From the NCBI GenBank assembly GCA_003508605.1, contig DNUB01000341.1:1-5102 (forward strand): a stretch of 5,102 nucleotides of DNA, given 5' to 3'. This document shows positions 1 through 5,102 of this stretch, piece after piece (positions within the stretch are counted from its first letter, which is position 1; every line of letters starts with the position of its first letter). The position numbers and the translations under genes are program-made. A model generated the notes under the pieces. It did no database searches, was not told where the DNA came from, and worked only from the letters and a program-made list of their open reading frames with translations. This DNA is from Oscillospiraceae bacterium. Lineage in GTDB: Bacteria > Bacillota > Clostridia > Oscillospirales > Ruminococcaceae.

Positions 1-39
1 GGGCGTTGCCCCTCATTGAATCGGTCTTAGAGCTTGTTC

Positions 40-1065
40 TCATTTGGAGGGTGCGGTATTTTTTTCCCTGTTCTCTTCCCTGCTTTCCTCCGGCTTATCC
101 TCCGACAAAATATCCAGCCAATTTTCGGGAAATCCCAGCATGGACAGCTCCACAATGTCCTTATAGTCAAAATAAAGCCGCCTGAACTGCCTTAAAAAGC
201 CGTCCCTCCACTTAAAGGGCTGCCTGTACAGCTCCTTCATAACAAGAATATATTCGAAAACGGTGCCCTCGCTTGAATGAATATCCCCCATTTCCCAATC
301 GTAAAGCCTGTGATAGTGGGCGCAGTGATTGCGCAGGTCGGACATTTTTCTGAGCTTCTGCTCCAAATCTCCCGAAGAGGTATTGTAATATTTTTTCGAT
401 ATGTCCATTTTGTCGCCGGGCTTTAAGTCCGCATAAAACATATTCAAACCGCCGAAGCTGAACAGCTCCATTATTACCCATAAGGGAAACAGCCCCCCGT
501 GCTTTTTTATATAGTGCTGCACCATTTCGCTGTCCTCGTTGCTCTCGATAAGTCTTTTTATACGGGACAAAAAGGACTTGTGATTATGTACGTGGCTGTA
601 GCATTCTGCGCTGAGATAGCCCGTTGCGCCGTATTTTATCGCATGGTAGTTGGAGCAGTGCGCTCTGAAGGCGATCTCTATTTCCTCCAATGTTCCCATT
701 AAAAGAGAGCGAAGCCTGCGGTCAAAATCGTAAACCTGAAGCACGTCCTTAAATCTTGTGCCCTTCCTGTACTTGCCGTCCTCCTGCAAATACAGAGAAA
801 AGTAATGAGCCAGGCGGAAATAGTTTATGTTGGTGAGGGTTTCGGCTGCAAACTCCTCGTCCTCCACAATACAGCCTCTCTCCTTAAGCTTTGCCAGCTG
901 CTCCGCAACGGTGGCGGGAAGCTTTGCCTTATGATTATTGGAGGGATTTTTGTTTCTGCTTTTCTGTATGTATTCCCCTTGCTCCGAGTCGGCAGCGTAT
1001 TCGCCTTCGCTGATTTTATCCTGTCCGAATCTGTTATTTGATCGGTTTTTGTAGCCCTTGCTCAT
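40..1065 (-). CDS. Abi_2 (AbiD/AbiF-like) abortive infection HEPN-domain protein
   Basis: This 341-residue protein carries the hallmarks of the Abi_2 family, cytoplasmic HEPN-fold proteins that cause growth arrest during phage infection and are likely RNases. Residues 1-47 are a polar, Asn/Lys/Ser-rich extension. The family core starts near residue 50 with a QLxKLxxRG segment, then a 'TNINYFRLAHY' motif (78-88). The first HEPN motif lies in 'AFRAHCSNYH' (R134...H141, six residues between). The 'PLWVIMELFSFGGL' block typical of Abi_2 is at 195-208, and the second HEPN motif is R245-N-H-C-A-H250 (RX4H). Residues 321-341 are a charged, probably disordered tail. The ATG at 1065 follows AAGGAG at about 5 nt, which supports this start although the conserved domain begins later. 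The stop is TGA. It is the last gene seen in the co-directional run, 88 nt after the second SUFU gene. The catalytic motifs appear intact. The family call is firm; substrate and trigger are not visible. Confidence 0.88.
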   Translation of the reverse strand: MSKGYKNRSNNRFGQDKISEGEYAADSEQGEYIQKSRNKNPSNNHKAKLPATVAEQLAKLKERGCIVEDEEFAAETLTNINYFRLAHYFSLYLQEDGKYRKGTRFKDVLQVYDFDRRLRSLLMGTLEEIEIAFRAHCSNYHAIKYGATGYLSAECYSHVHNHKSFLSRIKRLIESNEDSEMVQHYIKKHGGLFPLWVIMELFSFGGLNMFYADLKPGDKMDISKKYYNTSSGDLEQKLRKMSDLRNHCAHYHRLYDWEMGDIHSSEGTVFEYILVMKELYRQPFKWRDGFLRQFRRLYFDYKDIVELSMLGFPENWLDILSEDKPEESREENREKNTAPSK

Positions 1066-1081
1066 TATTACTCCTTGTAAC

Positions 1082-1128
1082 AGGGCATCTTAAAAACCGT
1101 TTTTCGGCAAGGCTTTTAAAGACGCCCT
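1082..1128 (-). other. Long imperfect hairpin in the spacer upstream of the Abi_2 gene; candidate structured RNA
   Basis: The arms at 1114-1128 and 1082-1096 pair over 14 of 15 positions with one T-T mismatch. One pair is G-U when read as minus-strand RNA but becomes an A-C mismatch on the plus strand, so the structure is slightly better in the direction of abi transcription. The 17-nt apical part contains a nested CCG-AAAAA-CGG (1097-1107). The hexamer TTACAA (minus strand) occurs twice upstream (1148-1153, 1137-1142) and once just downstream beside the ribosome binding site (1075-1080). No long U-tract follows the main stem, so it is not a standard terminator. It may be a leader structure, a processing site or a small RNA partner of the HEPN protein; the RNA role is inference. 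Confidence 0.55.
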
Positions 1129-1153
1129 AAAGTTATTTGTAAGTTTTTTGTAA

Positions 1154-1816
1154 TCATATGCCCTTAGCCGTGTTCGCTCTGTTAATATCCACCACAAAGC
1201 TTGTATCCGCCATAAGCTGCAAAAGCTTATCGGTTCCGTTGGCTATCTTGTAATCCATTTCCTCCCGATAGATGGGAAGAAGCTGATAAAAGTTAACGCT
1301 TTCGCCCTTTTTAAGAGTGCAGACGCTGTTTTCCCCCACCATAGGATCTATAAGCAGCGCACCGCAAAAATCGGTATTTTCCGCATAGGCTTCCAGGTTA
1401 TCTACGGTATGCCCCCAGCCTAACCATGTATCGCAGACGATAGGCAGCCTTGCCGTGCTTTTTAAAAGACGTATGGGCCAATACCATTTTTCGTCCTGCT
1501 CGTGAGTTTTCCAATCGGCGGGAAGAGTGATGACCAGCTCCGCCCTTTCCAGTTTGTATTTTGCCAATTCGGGCGGTACGTTCATTTTATGCGCCCCCAT
1601 TCCCATAGTTACCAGGGTATGGTAGTTTCTTCCCTCGGCGGGCGGAATCATACAAATGTCTACATGGATATCGGGAGATACTATTTCATGAAATACCTGA
1701 TCAAAGCTGCCAAAGCTTTGACCGATAAAGCTGTCCACCTTTTCCATATCCTTGCTGTCGTACATTTCGGGGGCTAATCCGTTCTGCGCCGATTTCCTTT
1801 TACCAAATAACTTCAT
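1154..1816 (-). CDS. Suppressor of fused (SUFU) domain protein, copy 1
   Basis: This 220-residue soluble protein has no signal peptide or membrane segment. It has the bacterial SUFU-domain pattern: 'HVDICMIPP' (51-59), 'YHTLVTMGMGAHKM' (65-78), the strand 'ERAELVITLP' (90-99), the aromatic block W111-Y-W-P114 leading into a Leu-rich helix, a 'TWLGWGHT' segment (130-137), and the C-terminal 'FYQLLPIYREEMDYK' (176-190). The start has AAAAGGAG at good spacing, and only 31 nt separate it from the end of its paralogue, so the two are surely co-transcribed. In bacteria SUFU proteins often act as immunity or protein-binding modules in polymorphic toxin systems; many are orphans of unknown role. No toxin is seen next to it here. 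The domain call is firm, the function open. Confidence 0.85.
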   Translation of the reverse strand: MKLFGKRKSAQNGLAPEMYDSKDMEKVDSFIGQSFGSFDQVFHEIVSPDIHVDICMIPPAEGRNYHTLVTMGMGAHKMNVPPELAKYKLERAELVITLPADWKTHEQDEKWYWPIRLLKSTARLPIVCDTWLGWGHTVDNLEAYAENTDFCGALLIDPMVGENSVCTLKKGESVNFYQLLPIYREEMDYKIANGTDKLLQLMADTSFVVDINRANTAKGI

Positions 1817-1847
1817 TTTTTACTCCTTTTTAAAAGGCAATACCGCT

Positions 1848-2510
1848 TCAGGAAACACTGTGCCTTTCGGGATTTACGCAGTAAACCAAATCCAAAGCGT
1901 CCTTTCTGAGCTTTTTAAACAGCTGCTCTCCGCCGTGATCCTTTCTGAATCTCAGTTCCTCCCTGAACAAGGGGATAAACTGAAAAAATCTTACCTCTTC
2001 TCCCTCCGTAAGCCTGCATGGCGAGGTATCCTCGGAAATGTCCACCTCGGGATCGGCCAGCAATGCGCCTATAAATTTATTAAAGGGATCGTAGTACTTG
2101 GGCATTTCAATGGCGGGAAATTCTTCAAAGCAGCAATTCCTTTCCGCCGCCAGCTTGGCGGCGTCCCTGAGCATATGTAAGGGCCAGTACCATTCCTCCG
2201 TCTTTTCCTCCAAATGCCAGCTTTTATCGAGAGTAAGTATAAGCTCCATTCTCTCTGCAAAGGGCTTTCCCGCATTTGAGGGGGCGTTGTCGGGGAGAGT
2301 TGTAATGTGCGCTCCCAAACCTATTGTCACCAATGTGAAAAAGGGCTTGCTTAAATTCGGCGGAATTATGGCGATATCGGGATGAACGCCTGTGGAGGAG
2401 TAGTCGCGGTAGAACGATTGGATTTTGCCGTAGTGCTTTTTGATATACTTTTTCAGTATATCCGTGTCCTTGCTTGAATAAAGCTCCTGTATGCCGGATT
2501 CTGTGTTCAT
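1848..2510 (-). CDS. Suppressor of fused (SUFU) domain protein, copy 2
   Basis: This protein is also exactly 220 residues and is a diverged paralogue of the SUFU protein that follows it. The same landmarks occur in the same order: 'HPDIAIIPP' (43-51), 'FFTLVTIGLGAH' (57-68), 'ERMELILTL' (86-94), W107-Y-W-P110, 'GALLADPEVD' (148-157) and 'FFQFIPLFREELRF' (175-188). Outside these blocks the two copies differ clearly, so this is an old duplication or the gain of two family members, not a recent copy. The ATG follows AAAGGA with about 8 nt spacing, and the stop is TGA. It lies 76 nt after tyrS; that gap has two GC-rich hairpins without U-tracts and no clear promoter, so its transcription may depend on readthrough from tyrS. 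The likely role is protein binding or immunity by family analogy; no partner is visible. Confidence 0.85.
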   Translation of the reverse strand: MNTESGIQELYSSKDTDILKKYIKKHYGKIQSFYRDYSSTGVHPDIAIIPPNLSKPFFTLVTIGLGAHITTLPDNAPSNAGKPFAERMELILTLDKSWHLEEKTEEWYWPLHMLRDAAKLAAERNCCFEEFPAIEMPKYYDPFNKFIGALLADPEVDISEDTSPCRLTEGEEVRFFQFIPLFREELRFRKDHGGEQLFKKLRKDALDLVYCVNPERHSVS

Positions 2511-2535
2511 AATTTTGTCCTTTCATATGGGATCA

Positions 2536-2580
2536 GCCCGCAGCGGGCGTTTCCTGTCTCTGTGCCGCCCCTTCTGCGGC
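2536..2580 (-). other. Two GC-rich hairpins between tyrS and the SUFU pair
   Basis: Immediately after the tyrS stop, GCCGC/GCGGC arms (2564-2568 and 2576-2580) form a 5-bp stem with a 7-nt loop. About 16 nt further on the minus strand, GCCCG/CGGGC (2536-2540 and 2544-2548) forms a second compact stem. Neither is followed by a T-run on either strand, so I do not call them intrinsic terminators. They could slow polymerase or protect the 3' end of a tyrS message. Confidence 0.4.
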
Positions 2581-2586
2581 GCTGCC

Positions 2587-3801
2587 TTAACCTCTTTTGA
2601 TCTTCATCATGCTTTTCTTGCCCTTTTTGACGATTACAAAATCTCCTATCTCTATCATTTCGGCAGGATCGGATATTTTTCTGTCGTCTACGCTTGCGCC
2701 CCCCTGCTGAACCACCGTTCTTGCGTCCCGCTTTGAGGGGCAGAGTCCCGATTTAACCAATAAGTCGGCGATATTTATTTTGCCCTCGGTCAGATCCTGG
2801 GAAGCTAAAACAAACTCGGGCATATTGTCGCTTACGCCCTTTCCGCCGAACAGCGCCTTTGCCGCTTCAAGAGCCTTGCCCGCCTCCTCCTCGCCGTGTA
2901 CCAGCTTGGTAAGCTCGAAAGCAAGGATTTCCTTTGCCTTGTTAAGCTGACTGCCCTCCCAGCCTTCCATTGCCTCTATTTCCTCCACAGGCAGGAAGGT
3001 AAGCATTTTGAGGCACTTGATAACGTCTGCGTCCGCCACGTTTCTCCAATATTGGAAAAACTCGTAGGGGGGAGTTTTTTCGGGGTCCAGCCAAACTGCG
3101 CCCTTTTCGGTTTTGCCCATTTTCTTTCCCTCGCTGTTAAGCAGCAGGGTAATGGTCATGGCGTGAGCGTCCTTGCCCAGCTTCTTCCTGATAAGCTCCG
3201 TGCCGCCTAACATATTCGCCCACTGGTCGTCCCCGCCGAACTGCATATTGCAGCCGTACTTTTGAAACAGCATATAGAAATCGTAGCTTTGCATAATCAT
3301 ATAGTTAAATTCAAGGAAGGTAAGGCCCCTTTCCATTCTCTGCTTGTAGCATTCAAAGGTAAGCATTTTGTTTACCGAAAAGCAGGCTCCCACCTCTCTT
3401 AAAACATCTACATAGTTAAGGCTTAAAAGCCAGTCAGCATTGTTTATCATAAGTGCCTTTCCCTCGGAGAAATCTATAAAGCGGGACATCTGCTTTTTAA
3501 AGCACTCTATGTTGTGGTCGATATCCTCCTTTGTGAGCATTTTTCTCATATCGGATTTACCCGAGGGATCGCCTATCATGCCCGTACCGCCGCCTAAAAG
3601 GGCTATAGGCTTGTTGCCCGCCATTTGCAGCCTTTTCATAAGGCAAAGAGCCATAAAATGCCCCACGTGAAGGCTGTCGGCGGTAGGGTCAAAGCCTATA
3701 TAAAACACGGCCCTGCCCTCGTTTATCATATTGCTTACCTCTTCCTCGTTTGTTACCTGTGCAATAAGTCCTCTTGCAACCAATTCGTCATAAAGCTTCA
3801 T
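2587..3801 (-). CDS. tyrS: Tyrosyl-tRNA synthetase
   Basis: This 404-residue class Ic aminoacyl-tRNA synthetase joins tyrosine to tRNA-Tyr in the cytoplasm using ATP. The Rossmann catalytic domain shows the tyrosine-pocket segment 'FYIGFDPTADSLHVGH' (33-48, with HVGH at 45-48 as the HIGH motif), 'GGGTGMIGDPSGK' (70-82), the Y167/Q171/D174 tyrosine-contact set in 'YMIMQSYD', and 'GGDDQW' (189-194). The KMSKS loop is 'KKMGKT' (226-231), a form in which the usual second serine is Thr. An S4-like tRNA-binding domain fills about 343-404, including 'LLVKSGLCPSKRDARTVVQQGG'-type sequence. The length is normal for the bacterial enzyme. The start is fixed by AAGGAG at 3808-3813, 6 nt before the ATG. 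It is the second gene behind a tyrosine T-box leader, after the GNAT gene, with a 68-nt gap lacking a terminator. Confidence 0.98.
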   Translation of the reverse strand: MKLYDELVARGLIAQVTNEEEVSNMINEGRAVFYIGFDPTADSLHVGHFMALCLMKRLQMAGNKPIALLGGGTGMIGDPSGKSDMRKMLTKEDIDHNIECFKKQMSRFIDFSEGKALMINNADWLLSLNYVDVLREVGACFSVNKMLTFECYKQRMERGLTFLEFNYMIMQSYDFYMLFQKYGCNMQFGGDDQWANMLGGTELIRKKLGKDAHAMTITLLLNSEGKKMGKTEKGAVWLDPEKTPPYEFFQYWRNVADADVIKCLKMLTFLPVEEIEAMEGWEGSQLNKAKEILAFELTKLVHGEEEAGKALEAAKALFGGKGVSDNMPEFVLASQDLTEGKINIADLLVKSGLCPSKRDARTVVQQGGASVDDRKISDPAEMIEIGDFVIVKKGKKSMMKIKRG

Positions 3802-3869
3802 TTTCTTCTCCTTTTACCGTTTGTATTTTACTTTTCTTCGTAAGTCTGCAATCCGATTAAGAAACAGTC

Positions 3870-4346
3870 TTATTCCGCCGCCCTTCGAATATCCTGAGCC
3901 AGAATAATCGACCGGGGCAAAAGCCCCATTTTTTCGTAAAACGCCCTTGCGTTTTCGTTTTCTGCGTCTACGCCCAGCTGAACGGCGTCGCAGCCCGTTT
4001 CCTCCGCATAGCTCCTGACTCCCTCAAAAAGCTTTTTGCCTACGCCCCTGCGCCTTTCGCCTTCCTCAACGCCTATGCAGTCGATAAAGCATACCTTTCT
4101 TTGGGGCTTTTCCTCTCCCCCCGTTTCGATAATTCTGAAAAGAGCGTAAGCGTTTATTTTGCCCTTATCGTCGTTTACCAGAATTACCGAATCGCCCTCG
4201 GCTTCTATTTCGGAGATTCTTTCAAAAAAGAAATCCTCTCTCGGCATAATATGCTTATGGGGTGCAATTTTGCAATGATATCGGTGCAGCTGCTTAAAAA
4301 GCTCAGCAACCTGTTTTGTATCCTCGAATTTTGCTTTTCTTATCAT
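3870..4346 (-). CDS. GNAT-family N-acetyltransferase, first gene of the tyrosine T-box operon
   Basis: This 158-residue single-domain GNAT protein transfers acetyl from acetyl-CoA to an amine; the acceptor is unknown. The N-terminal 'MIRKAKFEDTKQVAELF' is the usual strand 1/helix 1. The acetyl-CoA pyrophosphate-binding motif A is R98-R-R-G101-V-G103-K in the segment from 97 onward, preceded by the strand 'VCFIDCIGVEE' (85-95). The 'LGVDAENENARAFYEKMGL' stretch (124-142) is the classic motif B/C end with N132/A133 and Y137. No signal peptide or membrane segment is seen. The ATG follows a weak purine-rich site (AAAGAG), weaker than those of its neighbours. It lies about 94 nt after the T-box terminator and 68 nt before tyrS, so it should be induced by tyrosine starvation together with tyrS. 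A link to tyrosine, tyrosine-derived amines or aminoacyl products is inference from position only. Confidence 0.93.
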   Translation of the reverse strand: MIRKAKFEDTKQVAELFKQLHRYHCKIAPHKHIMPREDFFFERISEIEAEGDSVILVNDDKGKINAYALFRIIETGGEEKPQRKVCFIDCIGVEEGERRRGVGKKLFEGVRSYAEETGCDAVQLGVDAENENARAFYEKMGLLPRSIILAQDIRRAAE

Positions 4347-4439
4347 AATTTTTCTCTTTTCCCGCTTTCTTTAATATTCAGCCGCAAGCCAATGAGCAAA
4401 ACCGATTTTTTCAACAGAACCCGCCGTTTTCGGTTAAAC

Positions 4440-4472
4440 AAAAAACCTCCAACAGAAAAAATCTGTCGGAGG
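4440..4472 (-). terminator. Regulated intrinsic terminator of the T-box leader
   Basis: CCTCCGACAG (4463-4472) pairs with CTGTTGGAGG (4446-4455), a 10-bp stem with one G-U pair and a 7-nt loop, followed by six U residues (4440-4445). Its 5' arm overlaps the antiterminator arm. When charged tRNA-Tyr is plentiful this fold should end transcription before the GNAT gene. Confidence 0.95.
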
Positions 4473-4499
4473 ACGAATTTACTCGTGGTACCACCTCGT
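4469..4499 (-). promoter_or_regulatory. T-box sequence and antiterminator
   Basis: The minus strand reads ACGAGG-TGGTACC-ACG-AGTAAATT-CGTCCTC. GAGG (4494-4497) pairs with CCTC (4469-4472), and ACG (4484-4486) pairs with CGT (4473-4475). This leaves the canonical 7-nt bulge UGGUACC, whose UGGU (4490-4493) pairs with the free ACCA end of uncharged tRNA. The 3' arm is shared with the terminator stem, so the two folds exclude each other. Confidence 0.95.
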
Positions 4500-4724
4500 T
4501 TTACGGCATACTGCCGCCTCATAGGGCTGTAACGGGCTTACCCGGATTTTGCTATCGGAAGGGGCTGTAAAAACAGACTTTTTTCTCTCATTTCTCTCAA
4601 AAAGCTTGACGGAAATTTGCCGATTTTCGCTGCGCTCGAAAAACGCCGCAATAGCTTTTTCAGCCCTTCTCACAGCACTTTTATAAAATCAAAAGTGCTC
4701 TTTCTCACAAAATCACTCGGAAAT

Positions 4725-4727
4725 GTA
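4725..4727 (-). promoter_or_regulatory. T-box specifier codon UAC (Tyr)
   Basis: The triplet lies in the 3' side of the stem I internal loop in the usual context GAA-A-TAC-A, followed by TTTCCGAG. The purine after the triplet and the downstream C-rich helix match the class pattern. Neighbouring registers (AUA, ACA, AAU) are possible on paper, but UAC agrees with tyrS downstream. The T-box bulge UGGU also fits a tRNA with A as discriminator base, as bacterial tRNA-Tyr has. Confidence 0.9.
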
Positions 4728-4843
4728 TTTCGCCGTATTACGCCGCCTTTTTCCACCGACAAAGGCTCTCTGTGGGCTTATCCCGGTTACTTCTTTTCTT
4801 CAGCGATTTATTGTTTTATTTTTTAAAGATTGCCTTTAGGTAC

Positions 4844-4872
4844 AGTTTAACATAAAAGATGGGGGTTGTCAA
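4844..4872 (-). promoter_or_regulatory. Vegetative-type promoter for the T-box/GNAT/tyrS operon
   Basis: A perfect -35 box TTGACA (4867-4872), a 17-bp spacer and the -10 box TAAACT (4844-4849) lie on the minus strand. The -10 is preceded by TG-T, an extended -10 feature. The expected start is near 4837, about 28 nt upstream of stem I. No operator is seen; control appears to be by the leader. Confidence 0.85.
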
Positions 4873-4884
4873 CTGCAAGGGGGG

Positions 4885-5102
4885 ACTGCGTTGGCTTTTT
4901 TCACTGCGTTTGGCATTTTTCACTGCGTTCGGCATTTTTCACTGCGTTCGGCTTTTTGAACTGCGTTTGGCTTTTGGTGATTTTTTCGTCCTGCGGGCGT
5001 GCCGCTGCCTTTTCCGTTTTGCGGCGGGGTGCGCTTCTGCGGGGGTTACTGCGTTGGCTTTTTTACTACGTTTGGCTTTTTTGTAATTTTTACGTCCTGC
5101 GG
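4885..5102. repeat. Degenerate 17-19 bp tandem repeat, compound, running off the right edge
   Basis: Units of the form ACTGCGTTYGGCWTTTTTC (plus strand) start at 4885, 4903, 4922, 4941 and 4960, with spacing 18, 19, 19 and 19. Two more start at 5048 and 5065 (spacing 17). The last unit of each block continues into a similar tail ending in CGTCCTGCGG: 4960-4996 resembles 5065-5102. So the whole block appears duplicated at about 105 bp. Between the blocks (4997-5047) is GC-rich sequence without the unit. The units abut with no spacers, so this is not CRISPR. The block ends just upstream of the tyrS operon promoter. Confidence 0.8.
4939..5100 (-). CDS. Possible C-terminal end of a very basic protein (partial, uncertain)
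   Basis: One minus-strand frame is open from the window edge to a TGA at 4939-4941, giving at least 53 residues. The composition is extreme: Lys, Arg, Ala and Ser dominate, with segments such as 'KKAKRSKKANAVTPAEA' and 'AAKRKRQRHARRTKK'. This resembles the disordered basic tails of nucleic-acid-binding proteins. The frame overlaps the tandem repeat, whose 19-bp period would shift frame from unit to unit, so the open frame may be accidental: A-rich repeats have few stops. If real, the upstream gene ends about 67 nt before the -35 box of the T-box operon. No start is in the window and no family is recognised. Confidence 0.25.
   Translation of the reverse strand, partial: AGRKNYKKAKRSKKANAVTPAEAHPAAKRKRQRHARRTKKSPKAKRSSKSRTQ

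Larger units (their letters stand above)
4440..4837 (-). promoter_or_regulatory. Tyrosine-specific T-box riboswitch leader
   Basis: This untranslated leader senses uncharged tRNA-Tyr and controls readthrough into the GNAT gene and tyrS. Read on the minus strand, stem I is closed by AAATCGCT (4802-4809) with AGTGATTT (4710-4717). It contains the AGTA-type loop E sequence, an AGAGAG motif, and a distal hairpin GCCTTT/AAAGGC whose loop holds GGTGGAA. The specifier codon is UAC. A 9-bp hairpin follows at 4674-4699. A further 6-bp hairpin lies at 4624-4642, and a long-range CAGCCCTT/AAGGGGCTG pairing joins 4661-4668 with 4559-4567. A CGGCA/TGCCG stem (4504-4516) sits just before the T-box, where stem III is expected. 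The leader ends in competing antiterminator and terminator folds. At about 400 nt it is long for the class, mainly in the stem II region. Transcription start is estimated from the promoter. Confidence 0.96.

Noticed and set aside
1..11. GGGC-GTT-GCCC hairpin downstream of the Abi_2 stop
   Set aside because: A 4-bp stem at the window edge; any terminator tail would be outside the window, so it cannot be judged.
1752..2180. 142-codon plus-strand open frame
   Set aside because: It lies antisense to the end of one SUFU gene and the start of the next, has no plausible ribosome binding site context and no recognisable domain.
2224..2526. 100-codon minus-strand frame overlapping the start of the second SUFU gene
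   Set aside because: The main frame has the SUFU motifs and the AAAGGA site; this frame has no domain signal and low-complexity Arg/His content typical of a shadow.
2536..2580. Intrinsic terminator after tyrS
   Set aside because: The two hairpins are short and have no T-run on either strand.
3802..3869. Separate promoter or terminator between the GNAT gene and tyrS
   Set aside because: An AAGACTG/CAGACTT near-pairing exists but has a mismatch and no U-tract, and no convincing -35/-10 pair is present.
4400..4435. Second terminator between the T-box terminator and the GNAT gene (AACCGA/TCGGTT)
   Set aside because: Only 6 bp with a 24-nt loop and four U residues; too weak to support.
4101..4532. 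143-codon plus-strand open frame
   Set aside because: It runs antisense through the GNAT gene, the T-box terminator and the T-box sequence, whose conservation explains the region fully.
4479..4673. 64-codon minus-strand open frame inside the leader
   Set aside because: It overlaps stem II, stem III and the T-box sequence; the structure accounts for the bases and no good ribosome binding site is seen.
4885..5082. Regularly spaced short repeats suggestive of CRISPR
   Set aside because: Units are 17-19 bp and directly adjacent, with no unique spacers, and units vary in sequence; no cas genes are present.

Overview
The window looks like a piece of a Clostridia-type (Firmicutes) chromosome, probably from an anaerobic gut lineage. 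The grounds are a class Ic tyrosyl-tRNA synthetase under T-box control, strong AAGGAG/AAAGGA ribosome binding sites, moderate G+C, and low-GC non-coding spacers. I cannot name the genus. Every gene I support is on the minus strand, so transcription runs from the right edge (about 5100) to the left edge (1).

From right to left: (1) 4939-5102 holds a degenerate 17-19 bp tandem repeat. It overlaps a short, very basic open frame that enters from outside the window and may be the tail of an upstream gene. (2) A promoter with a perfect TTGACA box and an extended -10 lies at 4844-4872. (3) A tyrosine T-box leader of about 400 nt covers 4440-4837. It has a UAC specifier codon, a textbook 7-nt-bulge antiterminator and an intrinsic terminator. 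(4) A GNAT N-acetyltransferase (3870-4346) sits between the leader and tyrS (2587-3801). (5) Two tandem, diverged 220-residue suppressor-of-fused (SUFU) domain proteins follow at 1848-2510 and 1154-1816. (6) An Abi_2/AbiF-like HEPN protein (40-1065) comes last, preceded by an 88-nt spacer that holds a long imperfect hairpin.

The right half is a housekeeping unit in which uncharged tRNA-Tyr should allow readthrough into the acetyltransferase and tyrS. The left half is accessory: SUFU-domain proteins are known as immunity-like proteins in polymorphic toxin loci, and Abi_2 proteins are HEPN abortive-infection factors. I see no convincing intrinsic terminator or strong promoter between tyrS and the accessory genes, so they could be read through from the T-box promoter, though weak local promoters cannot be excluded.

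The observations most worth following are the Abi_2 HEPN gene with its hairpin spacer (a possible toxin/RNA pair), the SUFU tandem pair next to it, and the acetyltransferase placed first in a tyrosine T-box operon.
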